64,000 nucleotides of DNA from Avena insularis (Eukaryota; Streptophyta; Magnoliopsida; Poales; Poaceae). The notes under the pieces are model-generated. The model saw nothing but the letters and a program-made list of their open reading frames with translations, was not told the origin of the DNA and ran no database searches. The position numbers and the translations under genes were made by a program. This document shows, in pieces, positions 49,543 to 62,186 of this stretch. The first letter of the stretch is position 1. Every line of letters begins with the position of its first letter. The DNA lies in assembly GCA_023614405.1 (NCBI GenBank), contig CM042688.1, forward strand, positions 378,435,331-378,499,330, given 5' to 3'.

Positions 49543-52500
49543 ATCCCGCCCTTCAGGGTCTCAGCCAAATGGTCGTTGTCAGTCTAGCAAATATTTTTGG
49601 TAGCTATGTATACTAGGGAAAAACAAAACGTGAGAGTAGGACTGCTTCCACTTTTCTTCTTACCCAACCACCCATCCTTTTCTGGTAAGGAAGTGTAACG
49701 TTTTCAATCCTCTTCTTAAAATTCAAACTAGGATTCACGTGTTCTGGGTTCCCGTAGTACCATAGAAAGTGTGTGAGTGTGTGTGTGTGTGTGTAATTCC
49801 TTGTCTATCTGTTGCATCCAATTTGTTATCACAATCTGCCTTTGGTTATCAACTGTTGGTACATTCCATACTGACAGGCTTTTGAAAACCGGCGTGATCT
49901 ATCTGACTCCTTGTTAACCGGTGCCATCTTCTTAAGGGTGTTCTTCCTTCCAGCATGCTTTCACAGAATGTGGAGTTGCTAATCTCTACCTGATAAGTGT
50001 TTTTGCGCATCTATTGCTATTGTAATGCCGAAAAATGCGGAAAAAAATTTCTTTCATACATCTATGCTTCCACACTCATTTCCAGTCGTGTGTGAAACAT
50101 TATCTATCTCCCTTTTATCAGCATGTCCATGCTAACTCATTCTTTTGTCACCGGCGCTTAATCCTAGAGTTTCATTCATCTCCAATTCTCTTGGGATAAT
50201 TACATAACATGTGTCGATCCGATGCTGGTGATGGTAATTTGGTTCTCGGCATAGCTATAGGACACTTATCATGAGTGGAATATGGAAAATGCTATCAACA
50301 CTATCCTCCAAATGGTGACGGTTATCTCCTATGATTTTGAGTACACCGTGATCATATCTATGCATATTCGAGCATCTTTGGCAATCCGGAGTTTCTCAAG
50401 GCACTACGGCGGTCTATCATCTGTTCATCATGCTGCACATCTTTTTGAACTCCATATCTGCAAAATTCTCTTTGAGTCGAGGGAATTGCATCTTTTCGTC
50501 TCTGGTAGCTTTGCTTGAGGTATGAGCTATCATCGTTTCTTTATCCAAGATCTCTTTATCTTTGTAACCAGTGATCCAATCGACAATGTGAACCAGGTGA
50601 CATCTCTTTTTCTTCCGAAGGATCAGATAATCTATTCTTCCAGTGCATCTTCTTCAACACGAACCCGTGCTCTTAACATTGATCTTTCTAAGAGCGTTGA
50701 GCTCAGAAAGTGTTTCGAGCATTTGTTCGTTTCTCCCACCTTTTGAACTTGATATTCTGGGAATATCCTGTTAATCCATGGTGGTATATGTTGATAATAT
50801 GCTTGCCTATTCGATATCAATGGAAGGACATGGAAGATCATCTGTGTCTTTTTCTCTCAAGCTTCGTGAGCGCTGCCTGTGTGCAAAGTCTCAAAGTGAG
50901 AATTCTGACTTTTTGAAGTCACCTATCTCGACCACCTCCTTCTACTAAATACATTACTTCAACTCTGGAATCAGCAAGTCCATTGTTAATTCCATCCTCC
51001 ATCTTCATCAAACCCGGAGTTTTCCTTGTTGGCAAGTTATCATCGTCGTTTCGCTAAAGATTTTCCTCAAGACTGCTAAATCTTTCTCAATCTTTTCAAG
51101 AACAACATGGAGTTCTTTTTACCTCTATCTCAATAAGTAATCTCTTGAAACCCTCTCGCTCTACCGTCTATGCTCAATCCACCGGAGGCCATGAAGACCT
51201 TCCATATCTTGTATTCCTTCTGTTCAAGTGGTGCTATCGTTTTCTTTGTCTGTGGAATCTTGCAGTCCTTCTCTGTAATATTCCTTCATATCTTTCCGGG
51301 GGCTTGGTATTTCCGACATGACGACAACATCATCACCCTTATATATCTTGGATCCGGTGAATCGTTTGCATCAATCTTTGTTTTCTTACGGAGTTCCATG
51401 AGCTCTTCTTATCAATACCTTCAGTCTGTTTCGGTAGTTGGGTTGCATGGTTTTCTTATTCATGTGCGGAGTAATGCTTTGAGTGTGGGATGGAGTAGCT
51501 ACCATACCACTACTCTTATCATTCGCTCTTGTACATTGAATTGGTGAATTAATGTGATTTCACTCATTCCACGGAAGTTAGAAGTGGCCTTTATCCCTTG
51601 ATACTTTTACTTCCGTCCTTGTTTTTCCGGAGTGCTCTCTCGAAGAAAGTAATCAATAATATCTTGTTGGTGGTATGTCTATTCCAGATGGAGCAAAATC
51701 TTCAATTATCTGGTGGATACAAACGCAAACTCTTTTCTGTCCTCGTCATTCTACCGATGCTCGACATCCCCAAACAAGATGAAAGGAAACTATCTCTCTT
51801 TGTTTCATCAATTCTTTTTCTGTGGTAAAGCCAATTATGGTTGAGGCCATCAGCCGCAAATCTATTGCGTTAGCCTCAAGGCTAAACAAAGCAATAAGTA
51901 TCTCTACAATAAACTCCAGATCCTCCATATTCTTTGCTTCTCGGGATTCCACCATGATCTGGCTTCACATCCGTCTCTGGAAGTTATATCCGCGCACCTC
52001 AATTGCGTGATCCTTTGGTTCTTACCTGCGCAAGAAGAATCTAAGCCGACGATGTCTAACTAAATCTTTCTGTTGATATCAAGGGACTCTATTGTTTGAA
52101 GGCAATATTGTTTCCGTACTTCATTTCTCAAATCCGAGAGAAGATACGATGCTATTGTCATAGTGGTTCAAAACCTCTCTAATCTAACTCTTTTTCTTCC
52201 GGCGAGACAAAGGTTCATCATCTCTAGTATCGGTAAATCTTTAATCTTAATGGTGTGTCTTTCTTTATCCATGATACATCATCTTGTCCTTTCTTTCACA
52301 AGTGGTTCTGTTCTTTTATCATGTTTCTTGAGAAAACCGGAGCTATGTCCATCCTATCCTTCTTGTCTCACGACAATCCTTCAACTCTTCTAACCGTTGT
52401 TCTCAAGCAAAACTCAAGACTCGCAGCAAGTCTAGCAAGTTATTCCGTTGTTCATCAACTTGGGAACATGAGGGTCACCTTCGTTCGAACACCCGCCTCT

Positions 52501-52550
52501 CCTTGTGTTGTTTTCTTTTTCCTAGGAATCTCGGGGCGAGATTCTTGTTT

Positions 52551-52563
52551 AGTGGGGGAGAGT
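52551..52563 (+). other. LARD polypurine tract
   Basis: agtgggggagagt immediately before the 3' LTR, preceded by tctcggggcgagattcttg, a context typical of gypsy-type elements. Confidence 0.88.
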
Positions 52564-55500
52564 TGTAGCATCCCAATTGTCTAACAATTGCAATGCTACT
52601 AGCCTAGTCTATATAAATGCTACTTCCTACATATAATTGTTGCATCATAATTATATCATGCTCATGTCATCATGCCACCTTGCATTTGAGCATCATATAA
52701 AACCCTTTTTGTTTTGGTTCTTCTCTCATATGCATTATTAATTGTATTTGCCTCTTGATATTGTATTTGGTTATTGATATAATGTTTAATGCCCAAGTTG
52801 AGTTGGGGGCATATCTTTTATTCAACTCCATCACCTTTCTCTGTCACCACCTTATAATTCCACCATCCAACTAAATATGAGCTTTGCACTTTATTGGGTT
52901 TTACCTCTAGCTCATGTGGGTTGGGATGGATCCAATTCTATTTCCACATGCTCTCATATTAGCATCATGTTGTTTTCACATTATTGATATGTGGAGCCAC
53001 CTTTGCATGCATTATGAGTAGTGCTCCTTTTCCTAGCTTTCATATGGATTATTATGGATTTATGCTCATGTTGGGATATTTTTGGGACTATTAAACATCT
53101 AGTGGAATATACACACTAGAAAGTCCCAATTATAATCAAATATGATCATCTCCATCTACTCCACTTGGAACTTTCATTTAAATTCTTTTGCTTGGCCTTA
53201 CTCCACATTTTGGGTAATGCATAGGAATAATGCCATGTTTATTATTTTGTTTTCACAAGGTTAAAATATGGCTTTGAATGCTTTTGCATGGGCCATGCAA
53301 ATCTCCACCACCTCTTCTCCTTGGGTTTAGTCCTTGTTTTTTAAAGTGGATCTTGTCTTTTGTTTTCATACCAAGTGATCCTTAATATTTTTGTGGGGCT
53401 CCACATTTATCTCCTACCACCACCATGTGTGCACCCCAAGCCTCACCATCTTGATCTCCTCACCTTGCCATGTGCATCAAACCTCTCTCTCTCATCCTCA
53501 CCTTTCTCTCCTTTTCACCTCCATCCATGCATGATCAAGCGGATCATAATAAAACCCTAACCCTATCTAACCTCCTCTCTCTAACCCTAGCCCTAGTCCA
53601 AGCCCTAACCCCTTACCCTAACCCTCACCTCTCTACCCTCCTCTCACCATGCCGAGGCACACCTCCCTCTCTCTGCCAGCAAGGGACCCCCTAGCCCCTC
53701 TCAAACCATGCGAGCTACCCCAGTCCCTAACCTAAACCCTAGACCGAACCTTTGCCATCTACCCGAGCCTCCCCTCTCGGCTCTCTCTCTCTCTGCCGAA
53801 GCTACCACCACCCGAGCCAGCCCTCCCTCTACTCTTTGGTCCACTTGCAGCCACACCCTGTCCCTGCCCCTGCCCTGCTCAACCGAGCCAGCTCGAGCAC
53901 GTGAGGGCGAGGTGAAAAGGTGGTCGAGCCACCTTTTTCCACCACCGCGTCCCCCACGGCACCACCTCCCTCTGGGCTCGCCTTTATCCCTTCCCCTCCT
54001 CCCTCTGCCTCACCAAACCACCCCTGGCCTCGCGCCGCAACCACCTCCCCTCCCCCTCTACCTTTCTCTCCACCGGTCGGCTACCGTCGGTCTCCATCGT
54101 CCCCCCTCTTATAGCCGGTGGCGAGGAGCTGTTGTTGTCGAGGAAGGACGAGTACCCTCCCCTGCTTCACCTCGTACGCGCCAGCGAGGAGGAGAAGGAC
54201 CCCAGCCGCCGCAGTACCGCGACGCCGACGAAACCCTAGTTCCAGCCAGGCTACGCCGAGATCGCCTCGCCTGCCCGAACCACCACCGCCAACCAACCCG
54301 CGGTGAGCTCCTCTACCTCCTGGACATACTCCGCCTCACCGGGTAGCCCTAGCTGCGCCAGACGTTTCGCCGAACACCCTCGGTGCGCCGTGGCCGCGAG
54401 CCTCTGCACGTCCATGCGTCGCCTCACACCCTACCTAGCCACGGGAGCGCAAGCCAGCACAACCCCCTAGCCACCCCAGCGGTTGGCCGCCATGAGGTCG
54501 CGAAGTTCGAACCCCCACGCGCTTCGCTTGCGCACCGACCTGTCCGCGCGTTTGCAGGAAGAGAAACCGTGGCCGCAAACCCTTTTGCACTTAACCCCCT
54601 ACGTTTTTTTTTCGGCTAAACCCGCGGTACACCGAGCCCCACCGTCAGCCTCTCCGCCGTTTTGCAGTTAAGTCGCTGGGTTTTCCACAGCCTCAACCCG
54701 CGGTCCCCCGGATCCACCACGTGTCGCTGCCGGCCGTGGACCATAAACCCCCCCACACCTGTCACCGCATGGCTAGCGCAGCGGTGAGAAAGATCTCTCC
54801 GCCGTCGGTTTACCAGGTCAGCAAGTGGCTAGGATTGCCTGGGTAAAAATTGCCTGGGTGTAAAACGTTTTTCGGTTTTCTGTTTTAATTCAAACTTTTC
54901 AAATTTGTTTTAAATTTAAATTCAAATCTGTTTTCAAATATCTTTTAAAATATAATTCCAAATTAAACATGTAGTATATGTTTTGAAATCAGAAAAATGT
55001 GAGGAATTCAAATATGCTATTCAAAATATTATTTGAACACTTTAAAATCTTGAGTTGGTTAAAATTACAATAAAATGCCCTTTTTCTTAATTAATTAGTA
55101 ACTTTTGTTTTATAACTCCAAATTTGACAAATGATATGTCTAAAATGATCAGCGCGACGAGCCCGTTCTAGCTATGCATTCCATGTTCTGATTTGCAGCA
55201 TGCATCATATAAATAAAAAGTATACAGCAACTTATTTGAGGATAAAAGATGACTAAAACTTCATAAAATGCTTTATTCTTGCATTCCACACCTCACCCAT
55301 GCCATGCTACTTTATTGCCATGCAAATTGTGCATCATTCATCATGGCATGATTGTTTGCTAGTCGCATGTTAATTCATATGCTTGTGCACTCTATTTAGG
55401 TTGGCCCTTGTTTGTTTGGTTCTTCTTCGAGTAGACGCTGAGCAGGGGATATATCAATAAACCCAGGAGCACTACCCAGATCCTTCTCTCGCTTCAACTG

Positions 55501-57229
55501 AATCGTGCAAGCACTACCACATGCTTGCATACATATAGTACCTATTGCCTCTATCTTATTCTTGCATCATTGAGTCGCGATTGCATTAAACTGAATCCCA
55601 AGTACCGCATAGCCTTTACTTTTAAACCCCACCGAAGCTTGTTCCTCCATCCCATGAGCCATTACTACAGGAGTTGTTTGAGCCATGCGGGTCGTAGAAC
55701 AGCATGTGTAGGGTATGTGAGTGTCTGATGGATAACGAGGTACCTAAACAACTTAACCTGAGTAGTAATGGGATAACTAATGAAAGTGGCACCGGTGAGC
55801 AATATCTGCTATTTGGTTTTTCATGCTCACTTGTGTCCCGTAGGACCCCGAGTACTTGATTCATGTTCCTTGAATATTCGCGCTATCCACATCCGGGAGG
55901 CTTATGAACCCCCCTGAGCCAGAGCTTGATTCATTCTTATTTCTTGGGGCCACATGTAGTTTGGGGCTTTATTACTATTCTGTACTTATGCCATGCTTTA
56001 CTGCTTTATTTAAGATTGTGCGAGGAGCACCTGTACTGTTTTGGTTGCGGAGTGTTTTCGCGGTATCGACAAGCCTAGTCACACTTTCGGGTTCCCAGAC
56101 GTTTACAGCCATTGACGCAAACCTTGAGTCCGTCTCGGAGCCGGCCAACTTCGTGGCGGGTAGCTTAATGGGGTGGCCCCCTGAAATATTTCTGAATCCT
56201 GTGATCGCTTTGTCGTGAATGCCTCGTTGGGTTTTGATTTGGTTTTTTCGAGGTTGATCGAGTGTGTGTTGCTATTTGTGCACCCTTGCAGGGTAAATCT
56301 TTCTGAAAGCCGTGTCCGAGGTTATGGACGACTTGGAGCACAGTTTCTCGATCATAGACAAGTATAACTAAAGTACCGCTTTTAATTTGACTAAGTACCT
56401 GACTAGTAAATAGTGCAACACTCATGGAATGGATAATAAAACTGCCAATGGATGGGGGGTTGTTCGTCCGCTTCCTCGTTGGTAAGCGAGGAGGAGGATG
56501 GATCTGTTAATATTACTGTTATGACTGTTGTTATTAATTCACGGACATCCGTCTATCTATGGTTAGGCGGATGGTTAGTGAGTATCTTTAGAATTGTTAG
56601 GTATTATCTTTTGCTGCAATTGCGTCACCCCAGGTTGTGTCCCCTTTAGAGGCATAAAGACTTGCTGAGTACCCCTAGGGTCTCACACGATAAATTGTTT
56701 GATTCAGATGAACAGGTAAACTCGCAAGATGGATACTGGGTGGAGGAGACGGACGATGTGGGCAACGATCACTCGGTGTAGAGATTCCGGGAACGGGGAT
56801 CCGTGAGATCTGTGGGCGGGATGTGTTTATTTATGGGGCATCTTATGCCGATTTGCTTCTTATCCGTACTCGGATCTTGTTTTCTGCTTCACCGATACTC
56901 TGATGTTTGATGTATGAGGAGATATCCTAAACTATTATATCTATCTAGGATATTTGGATCTTGCCGTATGGCGTTGCAATATTTCTATTTCTTTTAGATG
57001 GAATGGCTCTGAGGACTGTTGTATGGTGGCTTGCATACATACTCATTTGTGTATGTAGTTGATCCCTTCGCCTGCCGATTACGCCGCTCGTTCTTGTCCC
57101 GATGTTTGGAAATGGTTAGGACGGCCGAAAGGTCTACCTGTGAGTGGCATTTGGCCCCACCGTACTATTTTAACCATTTCCGATCATCCAGGCTTGTAAC
57201 TAAGAGCGTAATTCACCGAGGTAGTTAGA
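52564..57229 (+). repeat. LARD 3' LTR
   Basis: Begins TGTAGCATCCC. The last base pair is GA (gtagttaga) where the 5' LTR has CA, a point change at the terminus. It is mostly near-identical to the 5' LTR but differs strongly at about 54,200-54,840. Confidence 0.92.
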
Positions 57230-57234
57230 ACTAC

Positions 57235-57577
57235 CATGGGATCGACGTGCCCACCGGTGCGTCTCAAGAAGACCGACGGGTAGGGAAAGCTTCTTCGCGC
57301 ATGTTGGTGATGAGGAGCGGCTGTAAGCGCGTCTGTTTTGTGGGGAAGGGGTTGAGGCCTAGGTGGCGGAGGGTGGAAGTTAATACACAGCTCGAAGGGG
57401 TACGGAGGGATAACTTTGGAAATTCTGACCTACCCTGCTTTGGGCACCACCATATACGTGGCCCACCTGCCAGTCACCATAGATCAAAATTGATCCAAAA
57501 CTTGTCAACAAGTTTATGTTTTACCATTCAAACTAATGCACATAGGATTACACTTTGCGAACGAATGGCTTTATGTC
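57235..57577. other. Right flank of the LARD, GC-richer
   Basis: The sequence continues the pre-insertion site after ACTAC. It is GC-richer than its surroundings, with an unrecognised open frame (57,247-57,591). By position it could be the upstream region of the minus-strand gene at 44,023, separated from it by the LARD, but this is conjecture. Confidence 0.35.
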
Positions 57578-58860
57578 AAAAAGTTATTTAATTTCAGCAT
57601 CTTCAGCTAGGAAGCTTGGAATCTCACGAAAGTAGGGCATTATCCATCAAATCTAGAATCTCCTTTGTAAACAATTGCTTGAAATGCCAAGATGCACCGA
57701 TCTACCAAATATGGACAGGTTTGTAAGCTTGGTTGGCAAAGATGCTTCAATGTACGGAGTAGTACAAAACATGAAAAAGGTACAGAAACTATGGCTGTGA
57801 CCTTGCTCCTCTTGTTTGAAAGCCTTGAATTAATGTTCATCAATTTTGGCAGATGTCTATAAACACATTAAATGCTGGGAAGCATACAGCCATGTGGGTC
57901 TATCTGATCGGGACGTCATCCCAAGTGGGAGTAGCGTACCTTAGAAGCTTCAACTTCAAAATTTCGGCAGAGCACTGAAATATCCCACCCACCCATTCAA
58001 ACATCCCGCCCATCCATTCAAACATCCATCCCCAAAAAAAATTCGGCCCCAAAAATTATTTTATTGCACAAATTTAGCCTAGAAGCTTGAAAGGGCGTTA
58101 TACATTGTGTGAAAAAAGGGAATGGTGGCATTTTGAGCCACCATCTTTGTAGTTGCTTCACAACAAAACACATTGTTTTTACTTGGAAATTCGAAAACAA
58201 ACTTCAAATTTGGAAGCAAACATATTGGTTGATTTGCCAAGATGCACCGATCTACCAAATACGGACACGTCATCATAAACTATTTCCATGACCTTGGTCA
58301 CCTTTTTTTAGAGGATGGTCATCTTCTTGAAAGCCTTTAATTGTTCGAAAATTTCAGCAAATGCCTAGAAACTCGTTTAAATGGTGGGAAGCAACTCTTG
58401 CTGGCGTGTGGGCCTAGACGGTGATAGTGCGTTTGAGAGGCCCCACACCGGAGTAACGTATGCTAGAAGCTTCGACCTCAAAATTTGGTATGGCGCCCAA
58501 ACATCTCACCCATCCATTAAAATATCACGCGCGTCCATTCAAACATGCTTCACCTCTTTCTCGAATGCAAAATTCCTTTTCTATCCCTGCTCTAGAAACA
58601 AGAATCCGAAGGAGCACTGCAATAACAGAGGGATATTGGTGGTAAATTTGCGTTCTCCCAAGTGTATCACCCCATCCACGTTTCCTAGCCCTTCTTCAAT
58701 ATTTACCTGCACACCCACTCCGACCTACACTGACTTTTTGGACCCACTTGCAAGTGACCCACATGTGAGTGAGCGAGATTTACGAGAAGTAGAGATTCCC
58801 ATCGCTTGTTGTTCAAACTTCAAACATTTTTCGCTAAATTGAGATAAAATCTTTAAAATC
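57578..58860 (+). repeat. Left flanking repeat block of the satellite
   Basis: Two degenerate direct copies (57,578-58,070 and 58,078-58,560). They share gaagcttg, ttgccaagatgcaccgatct, a gaccttg.tc stretch, gaaagcctt.aatt, cagatgYctaRaaac, a tgggaagca block and cccatccattcaaacatc. The first 283 bp recur at 61,905-62,186 with only scattered differences. Open frames here (for example 58,381-58,842) are not recognisable. Confidence 0.7.
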
Positions 58861-59039
58861 ATCCAACCTGGCTTATACTGTCATTCCACTATGTCAGAGT
58901 AAAAGCTAAAAAAACAAAGCCAAAAACACGTTCATAGCTTTATAAACCAAAAATCAAAAGCCAGAATTAGAGCCCAACCAAACAACGCCTAAATCTCAAG
59001 GATTCTTGTTTCTCCCTTGTTTTAGTACTTGGGTACCTT
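58861..59039. other. Short unassigned stretch before the satellite
   Basis: AT-rich, contains gagcccaaccaaacaacgcc, a phrase seen at the ends of some grass DNA-transposon relics. No inverted terminal repeats were identified here. Confidence 0.3.
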
Positions 59040-61090
59040 CAATTTTATTTAACAAAAAATATGACCAAGCAGGATATCATCGACTTGTAGATCAAATTTT
59101 TAGATACTTTCATTAAATTGCGGTAACACCATTCTGTTCCACGAATATATATAACCATAAAGTTTTAAAATATTATTGAGAATTCACGGAATCCTAAACC
59201 ATAAACCTAAACCCCTAAACCCTGACCAAGCAGGTATCGTGCAACTATAGATCAAAAATTGAGATATTTTCGTTAAATTAGGTAACGCCATTCTATTAGA
59301 GGATATAAGCATTAATCCTGATCATTACCAAAAATTCTCTAAAACCTAAACTAGAAACAACCCATAAAACTAAACTGTAAAACCCTAAATCCTTGACCCA
59401 TAAACCCTAATCAAGCAAGTATCATGAACTTATATATCAAAATTTGAGATACTTTCATTAAATTGCGGTAATGCCATTCTATTCCACGAATATAAGCATA
59501 AAGCTTGAACATTATTAAAAATTCTTGAAACCCTAAAATCTAAACACTAAACCCTAAATCCTTACTAAACACGTAACATGCACTTATCGATCAAAAATTG
59601 CTATATTTTCATCAAACTGGTAACTCCATTCTATTTGATGAATATAAGCATAAATCTTGAGCATTATCGAAAATACCCTAAACCCTAAACAACCCCTAAT
59701 AAAACCTAAACCTAAAACCCCAAACCCTCAACCCATAAACCCTAACAGATCAGGTATCATGCACTTATAGATCAAATTTGGAGATACTTTCAATGAGTTA
59801 GGTAACGCCATATATATTCTATTTGAAGAATATAAGCATAAACCTTGAGTATTATTGAAAATTCCATAAACCCCCTAAACCCTATTCAGTCCATAAAACC
59901 TAAACCGTAAAACCGTAAAACCCTAAGCCCTCGACCCATATAAACCCTAACCAAGCAGGTACCATGGACTTATAGATCAAAATCTGAGATTTGATCTTTC
60001 ATTAAATTGCGGTAACACCATTCTATTCCACGAATATAACAATAAAGTTTGAACATTATTGGAAATGCCATAAACCCTAAACCCTAAAACCCTAAACCCT
60101 CAACCCCGCACGTAGCATACACTTATCGATCAAAAATTGATATATTTTCATTAAATGGGTAACTCCATTCTATTCGATGAATATAAGCATAAATCTTGAG
60201 CATTATCGAAAATACCCTAAACAACCCCTAATAAAACCTAAACCGAAAACACCAAACCCTCAACCTATAAACCCTAACCAATCAGGTATCATCCACTTAT
60301 AGATCAAATTTTGAGATACTTACAATGAGTTAGGTAACGCCATATTCTATTCGATGAATATAAGCATAAAGCTTGAGTATTATTGAAAATTCAATAAACC
60401 CCTAAACCCTATTCAGTCCATAAAACCTAAACCATAAAACCCTAAACCTTCGACCCATATAAACCCTAACCAAGCAGGTGTCGTGGACTTACAGATCAAA
60501 ATCTGAGATTCGATCTTTCATTAAATTGTGGTAACGACATTCTATTACACGAATATAACAATAAAGTTTGAACATTATTGAAAATTCCCTAAACCCTAAA
60601 ACCCTAAACCCTCCACCTCGCCTAAACGACATTGGCAAATGAGGTATCACATGCACTTGTAGATCAAAATTTCATATAAACTTTCCTCAAATTGTGCTAA
60701 CGCCATTCAATTCCATGAATATATGCATATACAAAGCAGCTTGAACATTATCGAAAATTACCAAAAAGCCTAAACCCTAAACACCTAAACCCCAAAAACC
60801 ATAAACCCTAAACCCTCATCCCCTCGACCCCTTACCAAGAAGGTATGATGCACTTATAGATCAAAATCCGAGATACTTTCATTAAATTGCGATAACACCA
60901 GTCTATTCCATGAATATATATAAGCATATATATATAAGCTTGAACATTATTATTGAAAATTCATAAACCCTAAAAACTAGAAAACCCTAAACCCTAAATA
61001 TCAACCTTAAACTCCTAAACCCTAAAATCCTAAATCATATACCATAAACCCTAAACCCCTAAACCCTCAACCCAAAAAACACGAACTCTA
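59040..61090 (+). repeat. ~175-bp satellite array with telomere-like blocks
   Basis: About eleven monomers. The anchor aagcaggtatcatgcactta (with variants) recurs near 59,062, 59,223, 59,413, 59,569, 59,745, 59,950, 60,107, 60,280, 60,470, 60,640 and 60,832, spacing about 150-205 bp. Each monomer has the order: anchor, tagatcaaaatttgagatactt, tcattaaattgcggtaac, gccattctattccacgaata, taagcataaagcttgaacat, tattgaaaattcc, then a variable block of CCCTAAA and degenerate forms. Monomers 4-6 (59,569-60,106) and 7-9 (60,107-60,636) correspond one to one, giving a three-monomer higher-order repeat of about 535 bp. No gene is present. Confidence 0.9.
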
Positions 61091-61098
61091 AACCCCAT

Positions 61099-61120
61099 GA
61101 TATATATATATATATATATT
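61099..61120 (+). repeat. (TA)n microsatellite at the right edge of the satellite
   Basis: About ten TA units directly between the last telomere-like block and the right flanking repeat. Confidence 0.85.
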
Positions 61121-62186
61121 GTGTGGAAACTAGGGCAATGGGATTTTGAGCCATTCTTATTTGTAGTTTCTTCATGACAAAAGCCTTTCTCGTCGCTTGA
61201 AAAATTGAAATTAACTTAAAATTCAGAAGCTTCCTTCGTAAATAATATTTTAAATGCCAATAATACGGACCAATCTACCAAATACAAACATGTTGTTATA
61301 AACTATAGCAAAGGTGTGGCCATGACCTTGGTCACCTGGTTTGAAAGCCATGCAAATTAATACATGTTACGCCATATATCGTATGACAAAATTAAAGCCA
61401 TTATTATCGACTGGAGCTTTTAAAATAACTCCAAATATGGAAGCTCTTTTTCTAAACAATGTTGAAATACCAATATGCACCAATCTACCAAACATGGTTA
61501 CATTATCATAAAGTATGGTAACACATATGGCCTTGACATTGGTCATCTAGTTTTTGAAAGCCATGAATGTTCAAACATGGTACGCCATATTGTGAAATGA
61601 GTTTTTCAAGAGTTACCAAATTTTATATATTTTCATGGAAATTGGCCAATGGACACATTGTGACACCAACAGAGAAACGAATGGTTGTATTTCGTTTTAT
61701 ATTTTGTTTCTTTATTTTAAAAAAAACTGGCCCAAATTTGGTGTCATTACTATTCATATCAAAAAATTGAAATCTTGCAAAACTCTCGGTGGTTCTCCAA
61801 TATTTGACTAATTCGGTACCTTTAAACTATTTTTAAAAATTCAAGAGCAAGCTATATCATACACTTGGTAATTCGTAAATAGACATACTTACTTTCAATC
61901 ATCAAAACGTTATTTAATTCCAGCATCTTCAGCTAGGAAGCTTGGAAACTCATGAAAGTAGGGCATTATCCATCAAATCTAGAATGTCCTTTGTAAACAA
62001 TTGCTTGAAATGGCAAGGTGCACCGATCTACCAAATATGGCCAGGTTTGTAAGCTTGGTTGGCGAAGATGCTTCAATGTACGGAGTAGAACAAAACATGA
62101 AAAAGGTATAGAAACTATGGCTGTCACCTTGCTCCTCTTATTTGAAAGCCTTGAATTAATGTTCATTAATTTTGGCAGATGCCTAT
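61121..62186 (+). repeat. Right flanking repeat block of the satellite
   Basis: Contains gtgtggaaactagggcaatg and ggattttgagcc (compare 58,107 onward), then degenerate copies of the caccRatctaccaaaYa motif at about 61,267, 61,478 and 62,022. It ends with a 282-bp block that matches 57,578-57,860. The block is interrupted at 62,187 by an LTR, after gcagatgcctat. Confidence 0.7.

Larger units (their letters stand above)
49528..52563 (+). other. LARD non-coding interior
   Basis: 3,036 bp between primer-binding site and polypurine tract, with only short frames on both strands and no retrotransposon protein motif. A (GT)n microsatellite lies at 49,769-49,793. The element must rely on proteins supplied by another element. 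Confidence 0.9.
44836..57229 (+). mobile_element. LARD-type LTR retrotransposon, complete (Sukkula-like)
   Basis: 12,394 bp flanked by ACTAC on both sides (44,831-44,835 and 57,230-57,234). The 5' LTR is 44,836-49,527 (4,692 bp), the interior 49,528-52,563 (3,036 bp), and the 3' LTR 52,564-57,229 (4,666 bp). The primer-binding site TGGTATCAGAGCC lies at 49,530-49,542, two bases after the LTR, and a polypurine tract agtgggggagagt at 52,551-52,563. The interior has no open frame over about 125 codons and no gag or pol motif. LTRs above 4.5 kb around a roughly 3 kb non-coding interior define large retrotransposon derivatives (LARDs), known from Triticeae; Sukkula is the best-known example, but I assign the family name only tentatively. 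The LTRs are very similar outside one patch, so insertion is recent relative to the copia element. Confidence 0.93.

Noticed and set aside
58381..58842. 153-residue plus-strand frame
   Set aside because: No recognisable motif; it overlaps a degenerate repeat block and has no splice or homology support.
59040..61090. CRISPR-like array
   Set aside because: Direct repeats are long and variable with no uniform spacers; this is a eukaryotic satellite.
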